DNA of 64,000 nt from Prevotellaceae bacterium UBA1746 (GTDB lineage: Bacteria > Bacteroidota > Bacteroidia > Bacteroidales > Bacteroidaceae), in assembly GCA_002314875.1 (NCBI GenBank), contig DCHS01000007.1:45999-109998 (forward strand), in the 5' to 3' direction. This document shows, piece by piece, positions 1 through 7,376 of this stretch; position 1 is the first letter of the stretch; each line of letters opens with the position of its first letter. The position numbers and the translations under genes are program-made. Under the pieces are notes generated by a model that made no database searches, was not told the DNA's origin, and worked only from the letters and a program-made list of their open reading frames with translations.

Positions 1-213
1 GACTGGATGGGTCCTTTCCACGATGCTATCAAGCCCGTTGTTGAAAAGCTCTATGCCAGCGTAAAGTGTGGTAATGAAGCACAGATCAGCATTGATTCTA
101 ACTCTAAGCCCGACTACCGTGTTGGTCTCGAGGCAGAACTCAAGGCTCTCCGTGAAAGCGAAATGTGGCAGACCGCTGTTACCGTTCGCCAGCTTCGTCC
201 AGAAAACAACTAA
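1..213 (+). CDS. ilvC: Ketol-acid reductoisomerase, C-terminal fragment
   Basis: The reading frame is open from the first base of the window and ends at 213, so only the last 70 residues are visible. The sequence matches the C-terminal helical domain of class I/II ketol-acid reductoisomerase: it contains the run SIDSNSKPDYR, then ELKALRESEMW, and ends in LRPENN, all typical of Bacteroidetes IlvC. The enzyme performs the NADPH-dependent alkyl migration and reduction in isoleucine and valine synthesis in the cytoplasm. The N-terminal Rossmann domain and any upstream ilv genes lie outside the window. A strong hairpin terminator follows 36 bases after the stop, so this is the last gene of its transcript. 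Confidence 0.9.
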   Translation, partial: DWMGPFHDAIKPVVEKLYASVKCGNEAQISIDSNSKPDYRVGLEAELKALRESEMWQTAVTVRQLRPENN

Positions 214-220
214 AGAAAAC

Positions 221-281
221 TCGCTGCTTCGACAGTGAAAAGAATAAAGTCCCGGGTGTCGCGATGACATCCGGGACTAAT
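221..281 (+). repeat. Direct repeat, copy 1 (ilvC 3' UTR and terminator)
   Basis: This 61-nt segment is repeated at 519-579 with the same length. The last 43 bases (239-281 and 537-579) are identical. The first part differs, but both copies keep the ability to pair TCGCTG with CAGYGA as a small upstream hairpin. Copy 1 carries the T tract needed for termination. Confidence 0.85.
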
Positions 282-286
282 TTTTT
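249..286 (+). terminator. Rho-independent terminator after ilvC
   Basis: A 12-bp stem (249-260 paired with 266-277, one G-T wobble) with a short GCGAT loop is followed by a T-rich tract at 281-286. It sits 36 bases after the ilvC stop. The hairpin is part of a 61-nt segment repeated at 519-579. Confidence 0.85.
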
Positions 287-460
287 ATTGCTACTTCAAA
301 ATCCTGACTTTTCCTAAAAACAGTAAACTGTCTTTTCAAAAAGGTATAAAAGTATAATGGTATAATTAGTAAAATGGCCCTCCCCAAAGTAAGGGGTTCG
401 CAGAAATACAGCTATCGAAAAATCTAATAGCCAAAAAGCAGACATTCCCCAAAAGACTCG

Positions 461-468
461 TACTTTTG
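461..468 (+). promoter_or_regulatory. Bacteroidetes-type -7 element, no gene downstream
   Basis: TACTTTTG matches the Bacteroidetes -7 consensus TAnnTTTG. No TTTG is seen at the expected -33 distance. Transcription from it would start near 474 and run into repeat copy 2; the next protein gene (621-923) is on the other strand. Confidence 0.45.
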
Positions 469-473
469 CAGCA

Positions 474-577
474 GATTTCCTCAATGTCTGACATTTTGTC
501 GAAGTCTAATAGGGTTTGTCGCTGCTATCAACAGCGAAAGAATAAAGTCCCGGGTGTCGCGATGACATCCGGGACTA
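474..577 (+). ncRNA. Possible short transcript ending in the duplicated hairpin
   Basis: This is inferred from the -7 element at 461-468 and the hairpin at 547-575. The span holds two potential hairpins (519-536 and 547-575). It is low confidence because the second hairpin has lost its T tract and no known RNA family is recognised. The 214-620 gap otherwise holds only the repeats described here. Confidence 0.2.
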
Positions 578-579
578 AT
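519..579 (+). repeat. Direct repeat, copy 2
   Basis: Second copy of the ilvC terminator segment. The 12-bp stem (547-558 with 564-575) is preserved exactly, but the sequence after it is TAATCATTATAA rather than a T run, so intrinsic termination would be weaker here. It lies downstream of its own promoter-like sequence at 461-468. Confidence 0.8.
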
Positions 580-620
580 CATTATAACTGACCTACAAAC
601 AACTGATTTGTCTTCTATTA

Positions 621-923
621 TCAGTTATTTGCACTCAACGCACAAAAACGTCGTCCGATGAGCGAGATGAGAAATTCCTCATCGCTAATGCAAGCCTGGA
701 CACGAAGGATGTCCCCCTTTCGCAGACACATTGTGTCCGTCAGGATATGGTCAGTGGCGTCCGAACCGATGGCAGCCACCTCCAGAGGACGATTTGCCAA
801 TTCACGAACAGCAGCCACAGAGCGACCAATAACGATAGGATTCGTCACTTCCAGGTACAGACTCTGCTGAGGAGCCTTCTCGTGCTGGAAATGCTTCAAA
901 AAATCTTGTATAATCTGTGTCAT
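621..923 (-). CDS. Stand-alone RCK_C (TrkA-C)-like domain protein, 100 residues
   Basis: This is a small soluble protein. Residues about 22-95 resemble the RCK_C/TrkA-C ligand-binding fold as found inside AspT/YidE-type transporters: VTNPIVIGRSV near the start, then a TDTMCLRKGDIL segment (the family has D-T-L..GD.L) and a closing SLIGRR helix. Such domains normally sit in K+ channel regulators or in the cytoplasmic loop of transporters; here there are no membrane segments and no nucleotide-binding RCK_N half. A 38-residue membrane peptide gene lies 62 bases upstream on the same strand, behind a -7 element at 1173-1180, so the two are probably cotranscribed. The domain call rests on motif resemblance only; a lineage-specific unknown protein is the alternative. 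Confidence 0.55.
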   Translation of the reverse strand: MTQIIQDFLKHFQHEKAPQQSLYLEVTNPIVIGRSVAAVRELANRPLEVAAIGSDATDHILTDTMCLRKGDILRVQACISDEEFLISLIGRRFCALSANN

Positions 924-985
924 TTTCTTATAAACTTCAATTATTAATCATTGCTATAAACCTTATAACCCCATAAACCTTATTA

Positions 986-1102
986 TTATAGCTGGGTTTT
1001 ATGCGGGTCAAAATCTTCGTCATGAATATCTACAAACATATCGTACAATTTAAGAAGGAGGGCAAAGCCGATAACGACTAGAAAAAAAATTAAAATTTCC
1101 AT
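986..1102 (-). CDS. Small single-pass membrane peptide, 38 residues
   Basis: An ATG at 1102 opens 38 codons to TAA at 986. Residues 3-19 are strongly hydrophobic (ILIFFLVVIGFALLLKL), followed by an acidic tail with DIHDEDFD and an end HKTQL. This is the layout of a small bitopic inner-membrane peptide such as KdpF- or CydX-type accessory subunits, with the charged tail probably cytoplasmic; no family identity can be claimed. It lies 71 bases downstream of a -7 element (TAATTTTG on the minus strand, 1173-1180) and 62 bases upstream of the RCK_C-like gene, which supports a two-gene unit. No Shine-Dalgarno is visible, as is usual in this phylum. Confidence 0.45.
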   Translation of the reverse strand: MEILIFFLVVIGFALLLKLYDMFVDIHDEDFDPHKTQL

Positions 1103-1172
1103 AATGATATTTAAAATATATAAAGGTTCTTCGTTATTGGGAATTAGAATAGAGTTCCCGTATTTCTTGATG

Positions 1173-1180
1173 CAAAATTA
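1173..1180 (-). promoter_or_regulatory. -7 element for the small membrane peptide/RCK_C-like unit
   Basis: The minus strand reads TAATTTTG, matching TAnnTTTG. A transcript would start near 1166 and reach the 1102 ATG after about 63 nt. No clear -33 TTTG was found. Confidence 0.45.
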
Positions 1181-1287
1181 CTTCAAAAGACTACACTTGT
1201 CCTCTTTTCTATAATGATTGTATCTATAGCAGTTATTAGCAGAAATGACAATAAAGAATTTCTGCAGATTTGAAAGTTTTTCAAAAC

Positions 1288-1360
1288 AGACTTCACCTCT
1301 TCACTTTTCCTTGTAATTATTTGTCTGTAAAGCTTTTGATTAGGTGAAGTCTATTTTCAC
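1288..1360. repeat. Dispersed intergenic repeat with inverted ends, copy 1
   Basis: The segment is bounded by AGACTTCACCT (1288-1298) and its exact reverse complement AGGTGAAGTCT (1342-1352). Shared blocks with 38115-38195 in the same orientation are CTCTTCACTTT, GTAA-TATTTGT (one base different) and AGGTGAAGTCTATTTT. It lies between divergent transcription units and has no coding potential. Confidence 0.6.
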
Positions 1361-1387
1361 TATCATTTCATCTTGATTTCACAAAAC

Positions 1388-1417
1388 AAAATCCCCGGGC
1401 CTCACGGCACGGGGATT
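1388..1417 (-). terminator. Terminator of the LysR gene
   Basis: AATCCCCG (1390-1397) pairs with CGGGGATT (1410-1417), extended by an inner GCC/GGC around a TCAC loop. On the minus strand the hairpin is followed by a T-rich tract (TTTGTTTTGT). It lies about 70 bases beyond the LysR stop. Confidence 0.75.
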
Positions 1418-1488
1418 CGTGTATAAGAATTGTTGTAAATAACTCTGCAGTCATAGTGTTTCTTCTGGGCTTAATCAAGCTAACTTCC

Positions 1489-2388
1489 TCATATTTCCAT
1501 TCTCGCCATACTGTAAGCCTTATTCTCACAAAGCAGACGGAGGAATTCACGCGCCGAGCGCTTTAGATAACCGTCTTTGCGAATATGGAACGAACCCTCC
1601 ATCGGACAATCATGCTCCAAAGGTATGGTCACCAATCCTGTCTGCCCCCAAGTCGTTGCCTGAGAAACAAAGGTCAGCATCATCCTGTTCATGCGAATGA
1701 CATCGAAAAGGATATTGATATTGTTAATCTCAAGACGAACATCCAACGTCCCTTCCTGCTTCTTGAGTAAACGCTCCAAAGTGTGACGCGCCTGCATTCC
1801 CGTATTCGGAAGGGCCACAGGATAATTCATAACATCATTGATACTCAAACTCTTATGCTCTGCCAACGGATGAGTATCGCTCATCACCGCCGCCAAACGA
1901 TTGTCAAAAAGGATGTGGCTCTTAATATCGGGGTATTTCTCCGTCGGTTTGTAACTCAGCACGACATCAACCTCCTGACGCCGAAGACTTTCTATCAGGT
2001 CCGCCATAGGAAGACACAGCACCTTGATGTGAATGCCCGGATAGATATGCATAAAATTAGAAAGTGTATCTTTCAGCAACTGAACGAAGGTCTGCGTACA
2101 ACCAATATGCAGTTCTCCCGTTGCCAGCTGCTGAATGTCCTGTATTCTCTCCAGACTTTCATCGGCATCGTGAATTGTTTTCTGGGCTGACGGCAGAAAC
2201 ATCTCTCCCAGTTCTGTTAATGTCACCTTATGGCTGTTGCGATCAAATAACAATATACCCAATTCCCCTTCCAAAGCTTTAATTTGTTGGGATAGTGTGC
2301 TCTGGGTTACAAACAGTTGCCGTGCTGCTTCCGAAAAGCTGAGGAGTTCAGCGGTTCTTACAAAATAGCGTAATTGGCGAAGTTCCAT
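1489..2388 (-). CDS. LysR-family transcriptional regulator
   Basis: This 299-residue protein has normal LysR length. Residues 1-60 form the winged helix-turn-helix (MELRQLRYFVRTAE, then FSEAARQLFVTQSTLSQQI), followed by the linker helix LTELGEMFL and a periplasmic-binding-protein-like effector domain from about residue 90 (GELHIGCTQTF). It resembles the CynR/CysB-type group, but the effector cannot be read from sequence. It is monocistronic: its own terminator follows and a -7 element lies upstream at 2426-2433. LysR proteins often control a divergent neighbour, but the adjacent genes here are not divergent from it, so the target is unknown. Confidence 0.88.
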   Translation of the reverse strand: MELRQLRYFVRTAELLSFSEAARQLFVTQSTLSQQIKALEGELGILLFDRNSHKVTLTELGEMFLPSAQKTIHDADESLERIQDIQQLATGELHIGCTQTFVQLLKDTLSNFMHIYPGIHIKVLCLPMADLIESLRRQEVDVVLSYKPTEKYPDIKSHILFDNRLAAVMSDTHPLAEHKSLSINDVMNYPVALPNTGMQARHTLERLLKKQEGTLDVRLEINNINILFDVIRMNRMMLTFVSQATTWGQTGLVTIPLEHDCPMEGSFHIRKDGYLKRSAREFLRLLCENKAYSMARMEI

Positions 2389-2425
2389 AATGAATAGTTT
2401 TGCAGGTTCTTTGATAATCGCACTG

Positions 2426-2433
2426 CAAAATTA
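2426..2433 (-). promoter_or_regulatory. -7 element of the LysR gene
   Basis: The minus strand reads TAATTTTG. The start codon at 2388 is about 38 nt downstream. A TTG occurs 16 nt upstream, shorter than the usual 19-20 nt spacing. Confidence 0.5.
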
Positions 2434-2518
2434 CTCAAAAAAACTTTACCAACTACGCTGTTGCTATAAGTATTTTCAATAGCAAGTATTATTTTGTATG
2501 AGGAATATGACGGCTTTG

Positions 2519-4471
2519 CTACTTGCTCACCTCATCGACGCCATCGATGGAGGCGAGGTATTTCACTGCCGTTCTCAGTTCATCGGCGGAATGAACTTGG
2601 TATTGGATGGTGCAATCGAAGATCTCGTCTTTGCACTCAATGTTCAAACCGGTGAGGATAATGCCCAACTTATCGGAGAGACTCGTTACGATGTCCTGGA
2701 GGATATGGTAACGGTCAACACCACGGATATGGGTGGATACAGGATAACTACAAGTTTCGCAAGCGGGGAAAACGACTTTCTCAATACGGTCTCCCATCTG
2801 GGCAGCCTGGCTGATGACATGCTGACAGTCACGACGGTGAACAGTCACACTGCCGTCAATATCGGTAAATCCTATCACCTCATGGCCGGGGAGGGGCTTG
2901 CAGAATTCGCAACGATGATATTTTCCCGCCATCTGGGGACGGCAGAGGGGTTTGAGATAGTTCTTTGCTTTGTAAGTCTTGACCCAGTTATACCATTCTC
3001 CGTGGGGCTCAAAATTAGGATTAACGCCAATCTCAACGCAGTCGCCGTGCTGAAGTTCGGTCTTCAACGATTGCAGACGACCGTTGATACGCGCATATTG
3101 GGCATGCTCGCCGAGACCGATTTCAAAGGCATAGTCCAAAGCCGTTCCGCGCATCGGGAGACGGGTGGCATTGCCATGAACATCGTAGACGGTGATATCT
3201 TCGCTATAAAGAGTAGAAACGACGCTGTCCATAAAGAGGGCATCACCATTGTTTTCTGCAATGTCCTGCAACATCAGTTTGAACTTGTCGATCCACTTGA
3301 AATCACGATGCTGAACTTCCGTTTCGCTATCGTAAACATTCATAGATTCAACAACTTCAACGCCCTCCTTTTCATCGGGTTCAATATGATCTAAAATCAG
3401 ACCGAGACGACTGCGCTTCACCATGCGCTCGGAAGAAATATGGAATTCCTCCCACTCGCCATGGTCTGCCAAAAGACGGATATGGAGACTCTGATAACCG
3501 TTCTCCTTGGGGTTATCGATGTAATTGATCATGGAGCCGGGACGCTCCTTGAAGTGGTCGGTGAGGATGCTGTAAATCTTCAGACAGGTGGATTTGTCGT
3601 TCAGGACTTTCTTGGCAGAACCTTCCTTGCGACTGTCATCATCGTAAATCAGACGAATGACATGGCGATAATCAACATGGTGGAAGTCACGACCATGACG
3701 TCGCATGGACTGGTAGATGCTGTAGGGCTGGCGCCAGCGAATCTCCGTACGCGCATTGACCCCACGCTTCTTCAGTATCTTCTTCACATGATCGACGAGA
3801 TCGGCCAGACGGGCCTCGTTGTCGCGCTTATCTTTTTCCAAAAGTTTCATCAAACGCTCATAGCGATCGGGACAACGGAACTGGAAGGAGAGGTTCTCCA
3901 ATTCGCGGCGGACGCTGTGAAGACCGAGACGGTTGGCAAATGGAGCATAGAAATAGTCGGTCTCTCCCGCAATCTTCATCTGCTTCTCCACCTTCATACT
4001 GGCGAGGGTACGCATGTTATGGAGGCGGTCGGCCAACTTGATGAGGACGGCACGGATGTCGTAGTGGAGCGATTTCAGGAGCTGACGGAAATTGCTCTCC
4101 TGCTTGCGGCCGTCATCGCCGACGTACTTACGCTTCGTCACAACATCAACAAGGAAGCCGACATCTTCACCGAAACGTTCACGGATCTCTTCGATGGTAT
4201 GGGGAGTATCTTCTACGACATCGTGGAGGAAACCCGCAATGATGGGATTTGCTGTCATCTGGAGTTCTATGGCAATGATGCGAGCCACAGAGACGGGGTG
4301 GATGATATAGGGTTCACCACTCTTTCGGCGCTGAGGAGCATGGGCCTCGCGAGCAAATTCAAAAGCATCACGGATACGGAGAATATCTTCATCGGTTGTT
4401 CGGTAAGCGATACGTTGAATCATATCGTCCACCAATTCGTTCACCATTTTGTCGTAGTCAATCGTTGCCAT
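2519..4471 (-). CDS. rsh: RSH (RelA/SpoT homologue), hydrolase site intact, synthetase motifs altered
   Basis: The product is a 650-residue alarmone ((p)ppGpp) enzyme. The start is placed at 4471 (MATIDYDK) because the upstream in-frame extension would run through the promoter region and the MATE gene. The N-terminal HD hydrolase is intact: H58, HDVVEDT at 83-89, KLADRLHNMRTL at 145-156. The synthetase-like domain keeps PKENGYQSLH (321-330), but the preceding RxKDYI motif reads SMINYI (313-318) and the EVQIRT motif reads EFHISS (342-347), so residues that bind the donor and acceptor nucleotides are missing. A TGS-like domain (about 425-490) and a C-terminal ACT domain (about 585-650) complete the SpoT layout. 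It is probably hydrolase-only; this is inference from motifs. Confidence 0.88.
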   Translation of the reverse strand: MATIDYDKMVNELVDDMIQRIAYRTTDEDILRIRDAFEFAREAHAPQRRKSGEPYIIHPVSVARIIAIELQMTANPIIAGFLHDVVEDTPHTIEEIRERFGEDVGFLVDVVTKRKYVGDDGRKQESNFRQLLKSLHYDIRAVLIKLADRLHNMRTLASMKVEKQMKIAGETDYFYAPFANRLGLHSVRRELENLSFQFRCPDRYERLMKLLEKDKRDNEARLADLVDHVKKILKKRGVNARTEIRWRQPYSIYQSMRRHGRDFHHVDYRHVIRLIYDDDSRKEGSAKKVLNDKSTCLKIYSILTDHFKERPGSMINYIDNPKENGYQSLHIRLLADHGEWEEFHISSERMVKRSRLGLILDHIEPDEKEGVEVVESMNVYDSETEVQHRDFKWIDKFKLMLQDIAENNGDALFMDSVVSTLYSEDITVYDVHGNATRLPMRGTALDYAFEIGLGEHAQYARINGRLQSLKTELQHGDCVEIGVNPNFEPHGEWYNWVKTYKAKNYLKPLCRPQMAGKYHRCEFCKPLPGHEVIGFTDIDGSVTVHRRDCQHVISQAAQMGDRIEKVVFPACETCSYPVSTHIRGVDRYHILQDIVTSLSDKLGIILTGLNIECKDEIFDCTIQYQVHSADELRTAVKYLASIDGVDEVSK

Positions 4472-4518
4472 AGTCCACAAGTTTGCAATTAAGGAAAACA
4501 GAAGAAACTTTGAAAACG

Positions 4519-4550
4519 CAAATTTATGTAAAAGATGTGACCTAAACAAA
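4519..4550 (-). promoter_or_regulatory. Promoter of the RSH gene
   Basis: The minus-strand -7 is TAAATTTG (4519-4526) and a -33 TTTG lies at 4547-4550 with a 20-nt spacer. Transcription would start near 4512, about 40 nt before the 4471 ATG. It lies back to back with the MATE promoter. Confidence 0.65.
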
Positions 4551-4569
4551 CTTTTTCGAAAAAAAATCG

Positions 4570-4577
4570 TAATTTTG
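4570..4577 (+). promoter_or_regulatory. -7 element of the MATE transporter gene
   Basis: TAATTTTG is an exact TAnnTTTG match. Transcription would start near 4583, which rules out the TTG at 4575 as the start codon. Confidence 0.6.
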
Positions 4578-4619
4578 CACGCGCAAACTTTCAGGCTTGC
4601 TTTCAAAATAAAAACGAAT

Positions 4620-5996
4620 TTGATTCCTTTTCGCCAACATCTCCGCGCGATAGCCTTGTTAGGGATTCCGCTTATCATCGGTCAATTGGGAGCCATTGTG
4701 CAACAATTTGCCGATACGGCCATGGTGGGTCAATTCGGAACGCTCGAACTCTCGGCAGCAGGCTTCGTCGGCAATGTCTTTAATCTTGTCATCTTCTTCC
4801 TTCTCGGAATATCTTACAGCACAACACCCGTTGTCGGTGCTTTCTTCGGACGGAAAGACCATGTTGGAACGGCTCGTGCCCTTCGGGAGAGCCTTGTCGT
4901 CGGACTGATTGTAACCATCCTGCTGATGGCGGGATTGACCGGGCTTTATCTGCATTTGGATATCCTCCACCAACCCGAAGAGATTATCCCCATCGCCCGT
5001 CCTTACTACCTGTCACTCCTTATCTCCCTGCCTTTTCTCGCTGTTTTCAATTCGCTGAAACAGTTTTCTGACGCCTTAGGACAGACAAAGTTCCCGATGT
5101 GGGTCATGCTATGGGCGAACGGCATCAATATCGTCCTGAACTATATCCTCATCTTCGGCATCCATCTTCCGCTTTGCAGCATCCCTGCGCTGGGTCTCTT
5201 CGGTGCCGGCATCGCTACCCTTCTCTCCCGTGTCTTTATGGCAGGAGTGATGGCCGTTGCGGTTTGGAAGAGCAAAAAATATACGACAGCCGTTCATCAG
5301 GACTGTCGTATCACGAAGCATGGCCTTTGGCACATGACCAAAGTGGGGTTTCCTATTTCGCTCCAATTGTGTTTAGAGGCAGCATCCTTCAATGTATGCG
5401 CCATATTCATGGGTTGGATAGGCAGTATTCCTATTGCTGCCCATCAGGTAATGTGTACCATCGCCACCCTTTGTTTCCAGGTGGTCTATGGCATCGGTGC
5501 TGCTGCCGCTGTTCGCATCAGCCAGTTCAGAGGCCGAGGAGAATGGCTGGAAGTGCGTCGTACGGCATTCATTGCTTTGGGCATGTCGGCCTGTTGTATC
5601 TTTGTTCTAGCCTCCTCTATTTATATAGGAAGGGAACCGCTCACCGCGCTGTTCACCACGAGTTCAGAAGTGACGAATTTGATTTTTGCTCTTATGGCTC
5701 CGTTCGTTCTTTACCAGTGTGGCGATTGTCTGCAGATAACTTTCGCCAACGCGCTGCGTGGCATTGAATGTGTGAAGACGATGATGGTTTCTGCTTTCGT
5801 CGCCTATGTTCTCGTCAGCATCCCGTTGAGTTATATCTTTGCTTTTGTTTTCAATTTCGGTGCTGTCGGCGTTTGGTATGGCATTCCTTTCGGTCTCACC
5901 ACCGCAGGCCTCCTTTTCTTCTGGGAATTCAACAAACAAACAAAACGCCAGATCAGTTCATCTTCACAAAATTATATCCCAGACTACGGAGGATGA
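4620..5996 (+). CDS. MATE-family multidrug/cation antiporter
   Basis: The inner-membrane protein has about 458 residues and twelve predicted transmembrane helices in two bundles. Typical MATE features are IPLIIGQLGAIVQQFADTAM in TM1, GRKDHVGTARALRES after TM2, and SDALGQTKFPMWVM before TM5. It exports drugs or metabolites in exchange for Na+ or H+; the substrate is not deducible. The in-frame TTG at 4575 lies inside the promoter, and the next in-frame ATG would remove TM1, so the most plausible start is the TTG at 4620 (then IPFRQHL). The gene overlaps the convergent unknown gene by 44 bp at its 3' end. Confidence 0.88.
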   Translation: MIPFRQHLRAIALLGIPLIIGQLGAIVQQFADTAMVGQFGTLELSAAGFVGNVFNLVIFFLLGISYSTTPVVGAFFGRKDHVGTARALRESLVVGLIVTILLMAGLTGLYLHLDILHQPEEIIPIARPYYLSLLISLPFLAVFNSLKQFSDALGQTKFPMWVMLWANGINIVLNYILIFGIHLPLCSIPALGLFGAGIATLLSRVFMAGVMAVAVWKSKKYTTAVHQDCRITKHGLWHMTKVGFPISLQLCLEAASFNVCAIFMGWIGSIPIAAHQVMCTIATLCFQVVYGIGAAAAVRISQFRGRGEWLEVRRTAFIALGMSACCIFVLASSIYIGREPLTALFTTSSEVTNLIFALMAPFVLYQCGDCLQITFANALRGIECVKTMMVSAFVAYVLVSIPLSYIFAFVFNFGAVGVWYGIPFGLTTAGLLFFWEFNKQTKRQISSSSQNYIPDYGG

Positions 5997-6501
5997 TGGC
6001 GGCGCCGATGCGATAGAGGGTATTGATGCTGGCCATATAGACCTGGAAAGCCAAAGGTGTTGCGGGTTCAATCTGCTCCTTGCGGATCAGGGAGAGGACG
6101 GTCTGCGAACAATCCTGCACAACACGCTCCATGCGGTCAAATTCCTGGCCTTCAAGATTCAAGACCTTACCACGAACGACCTCATCGAGATAGTCAAAGC
6201 CACGGTCATCGCGGAGTTGGCAATAGATATTCTCCGCCTTGCTGTACTTTTCCCAATCGGTATCCCAGAACTTGGCAATTGCCATACCGAGATACATTGC
6301 CCATCCTAAGGCGCAGAGGGGATAGTCAGCAATCTGAGGCACAGCGTCTGACATATAGTCTTTCGCCACTGTCAGCCAATACTCTGAGATATCGGGAGAA
6401 TCCAGTAACTGGCCGTTCAACAAACCTTTTTGTGTACACTGCTGGAGCAATGCCTGTTCGAGGCGTTGCTCGTATTGTTTGAGGTATTCGGGATTATCCA
6501 T
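5953..6501 (-). CDS. Conserved unknown protein, 182 residues
   Basis: No family was recognised. The protein is predicted soluble and mostly helical, with an acidic N-terminal half, an Ala/Gly/Leu-rich hydrophobic stretch at about 60-78 (YPLCALGWAMYLGMAIAKFW) that could be a buried helix, and DRGFDYLDEVVRG in the middle. It is the last gene of a minus-strand operon: its start overlaps the 3' end of the GSCFA gene by 8 bp, which suggests translational coupling. Its 3' end overlaps the MATE gene by 44 bp, so the two transcripts are partly complementary. Confidence 0.75.
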   Translation of the reverse strand: MDNPEYLKQYEQRLEQALLQQCTQKGLLNGQLLDSPDISEYWLTVAKDYMSDAVPQIADYPLCALGWAMYLGMAIAKFWDTDWEKYSKAENIYCQLRDDRGFDYLDEVVRGKVLNLEGQEFDRMERVVQDCSQTVLSLIRKEQIEPATPLAFQVYMASINTLYRIGAAIILRSLGYNFVKMN

Positions 6502-7372
6502 GTAATGTGCGATGATTCTTTTGTTTTATTTCTTTTGATTTTTGAGCGGCGAATGCGGCCATTTCGGGAGTGAAAGCCCATTCGCTGAAACGCTGCCAGA
6601 TGTAGTCCACGGCTTGCACGGAGGGATGGAGCATGTCGGGGGCATAGAAGCGGTAATCGCGGAGTTCGTCGAGGAGTATTTCGTAGGCGGGGAAATAGGT
6701 TCCGATGGTCTTCGAGACTTCATCGACTGCCAAAAGAAGGCGCGATTTGCTGAGTTGAGAAGTGTGAAAACCGTACTTCTTATAGCGATAAGGACTGATG
6801 GTCATCAGTATCTCGGTTTGGGGAAATTTCAGAACAAAGTCAGCGAGCGACGATTTCAAGGCAGCAACTATATCGTCAACTTTATCTTCCTGTTCCTCAA
6901 AAGTCTGTGGAATTTCCTTATGACAATTTGCAACAACAAAACCACTGTCTTTCAGCGTGTAGAAATGGTCGGTGCCGAAAGTCAGCATCAACAGCGTTTT
7001 CTCTTGCAAAACGGCTCTCGCATGCATCACACTGGTGGTCATCTTTTCCAAAGCATCTCCACGGGAAAGGGCGGAATAGTTGCCAGAGAAAAGCCACGAG
7101 TGCCAAAGGCCGTCACGGCCTTCGAAGAGCGAAGATTCCAATTGCTGCTGTACCTCTTGTTCGTCAGCAATGAGCAAACGAAGGGTCTGGCAGATGGAAC
7201 GGGGATTATAGAGCACGCCAAAAGGATTGACACTGCACTGTTCATCACCCAAGATCTCGCCTAATTTTCCGCCCACACCTTCTGCGAAGCATGAACCGAG
7301 AATAACGGCATGGGTTGCAGGGGAAATACGCGGTGCCCTTTCGGGAAGACTGACAATCGTTCTAAAATCCAT
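6494..7372 (-). CDS. GSCFA-domain protein
   Basis: This 292-residue protein starts at the ATG at 7372 (MDFRTIVSLPE), 4 bases after the PHP gene stop; earlier in-frame codons lie inside that gene and give no sensible protein. The family signature GSCFAEGVGGKL is at about residues 26-37. GSCFA proteins are a mainly Bacteroidetes and alpha-proteobacterial group with an SGNH-hydrolase-like pattern; here a Gly-Ser-Cys block near the N-terminus and a C-terminal DMLHPS (Asp..His) could be the catalytic parts, but no reaction is established. It lies between a PHP-type phosphoesterase and an unknown protein in a tight operon. Confidence 0.85.
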   Translation of the reverse strand: MDFRTIVSLPERAPRISPATHAVILGSCFAEGVGGKLGEILGDEQCSVNPFGVLYNPRSICQTLRLLIADEQEVQQQLESSLFEGRDGLWHSWLFSGNYSALSRGDALEKMTTSVMHARAVLQEKTLLMLTFGTDHFYTLKDSGFVVANCHKEIPQTFEEQEDKVDDIVAALKSSLADFVLKFPQTEILMTISPYRYKKYGFHTSQLSKSRLLLAVDEVSKTIGTYFPAYEILLDELRDYRFYAPDMLHPSVQAVDYIWQRFSEWAFTPEMAAFAAQKSKEIKQKNHRTLHG

Positions 7373-7376
7373 AAGT

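Noticed and set aside
484..591. 35-codon frame through the second ilvC-terminator copy
   Set aside because: It reads straight through a conserved RNA hairpin and has no protein-like features; kept only as part of a possible short transcript.
3440..4492. 350-codon open frame on the plus strand
   Set aside because: It is antisense to the RSH gene, which has clear conserved motifs.
4575..4577. TTG at 4575 as the start of the MATE gene
   Set aside because: It lies inside the -7 element TAATTTTG and upstream of the expected transcription start; the TTG at 4620 is used instead.
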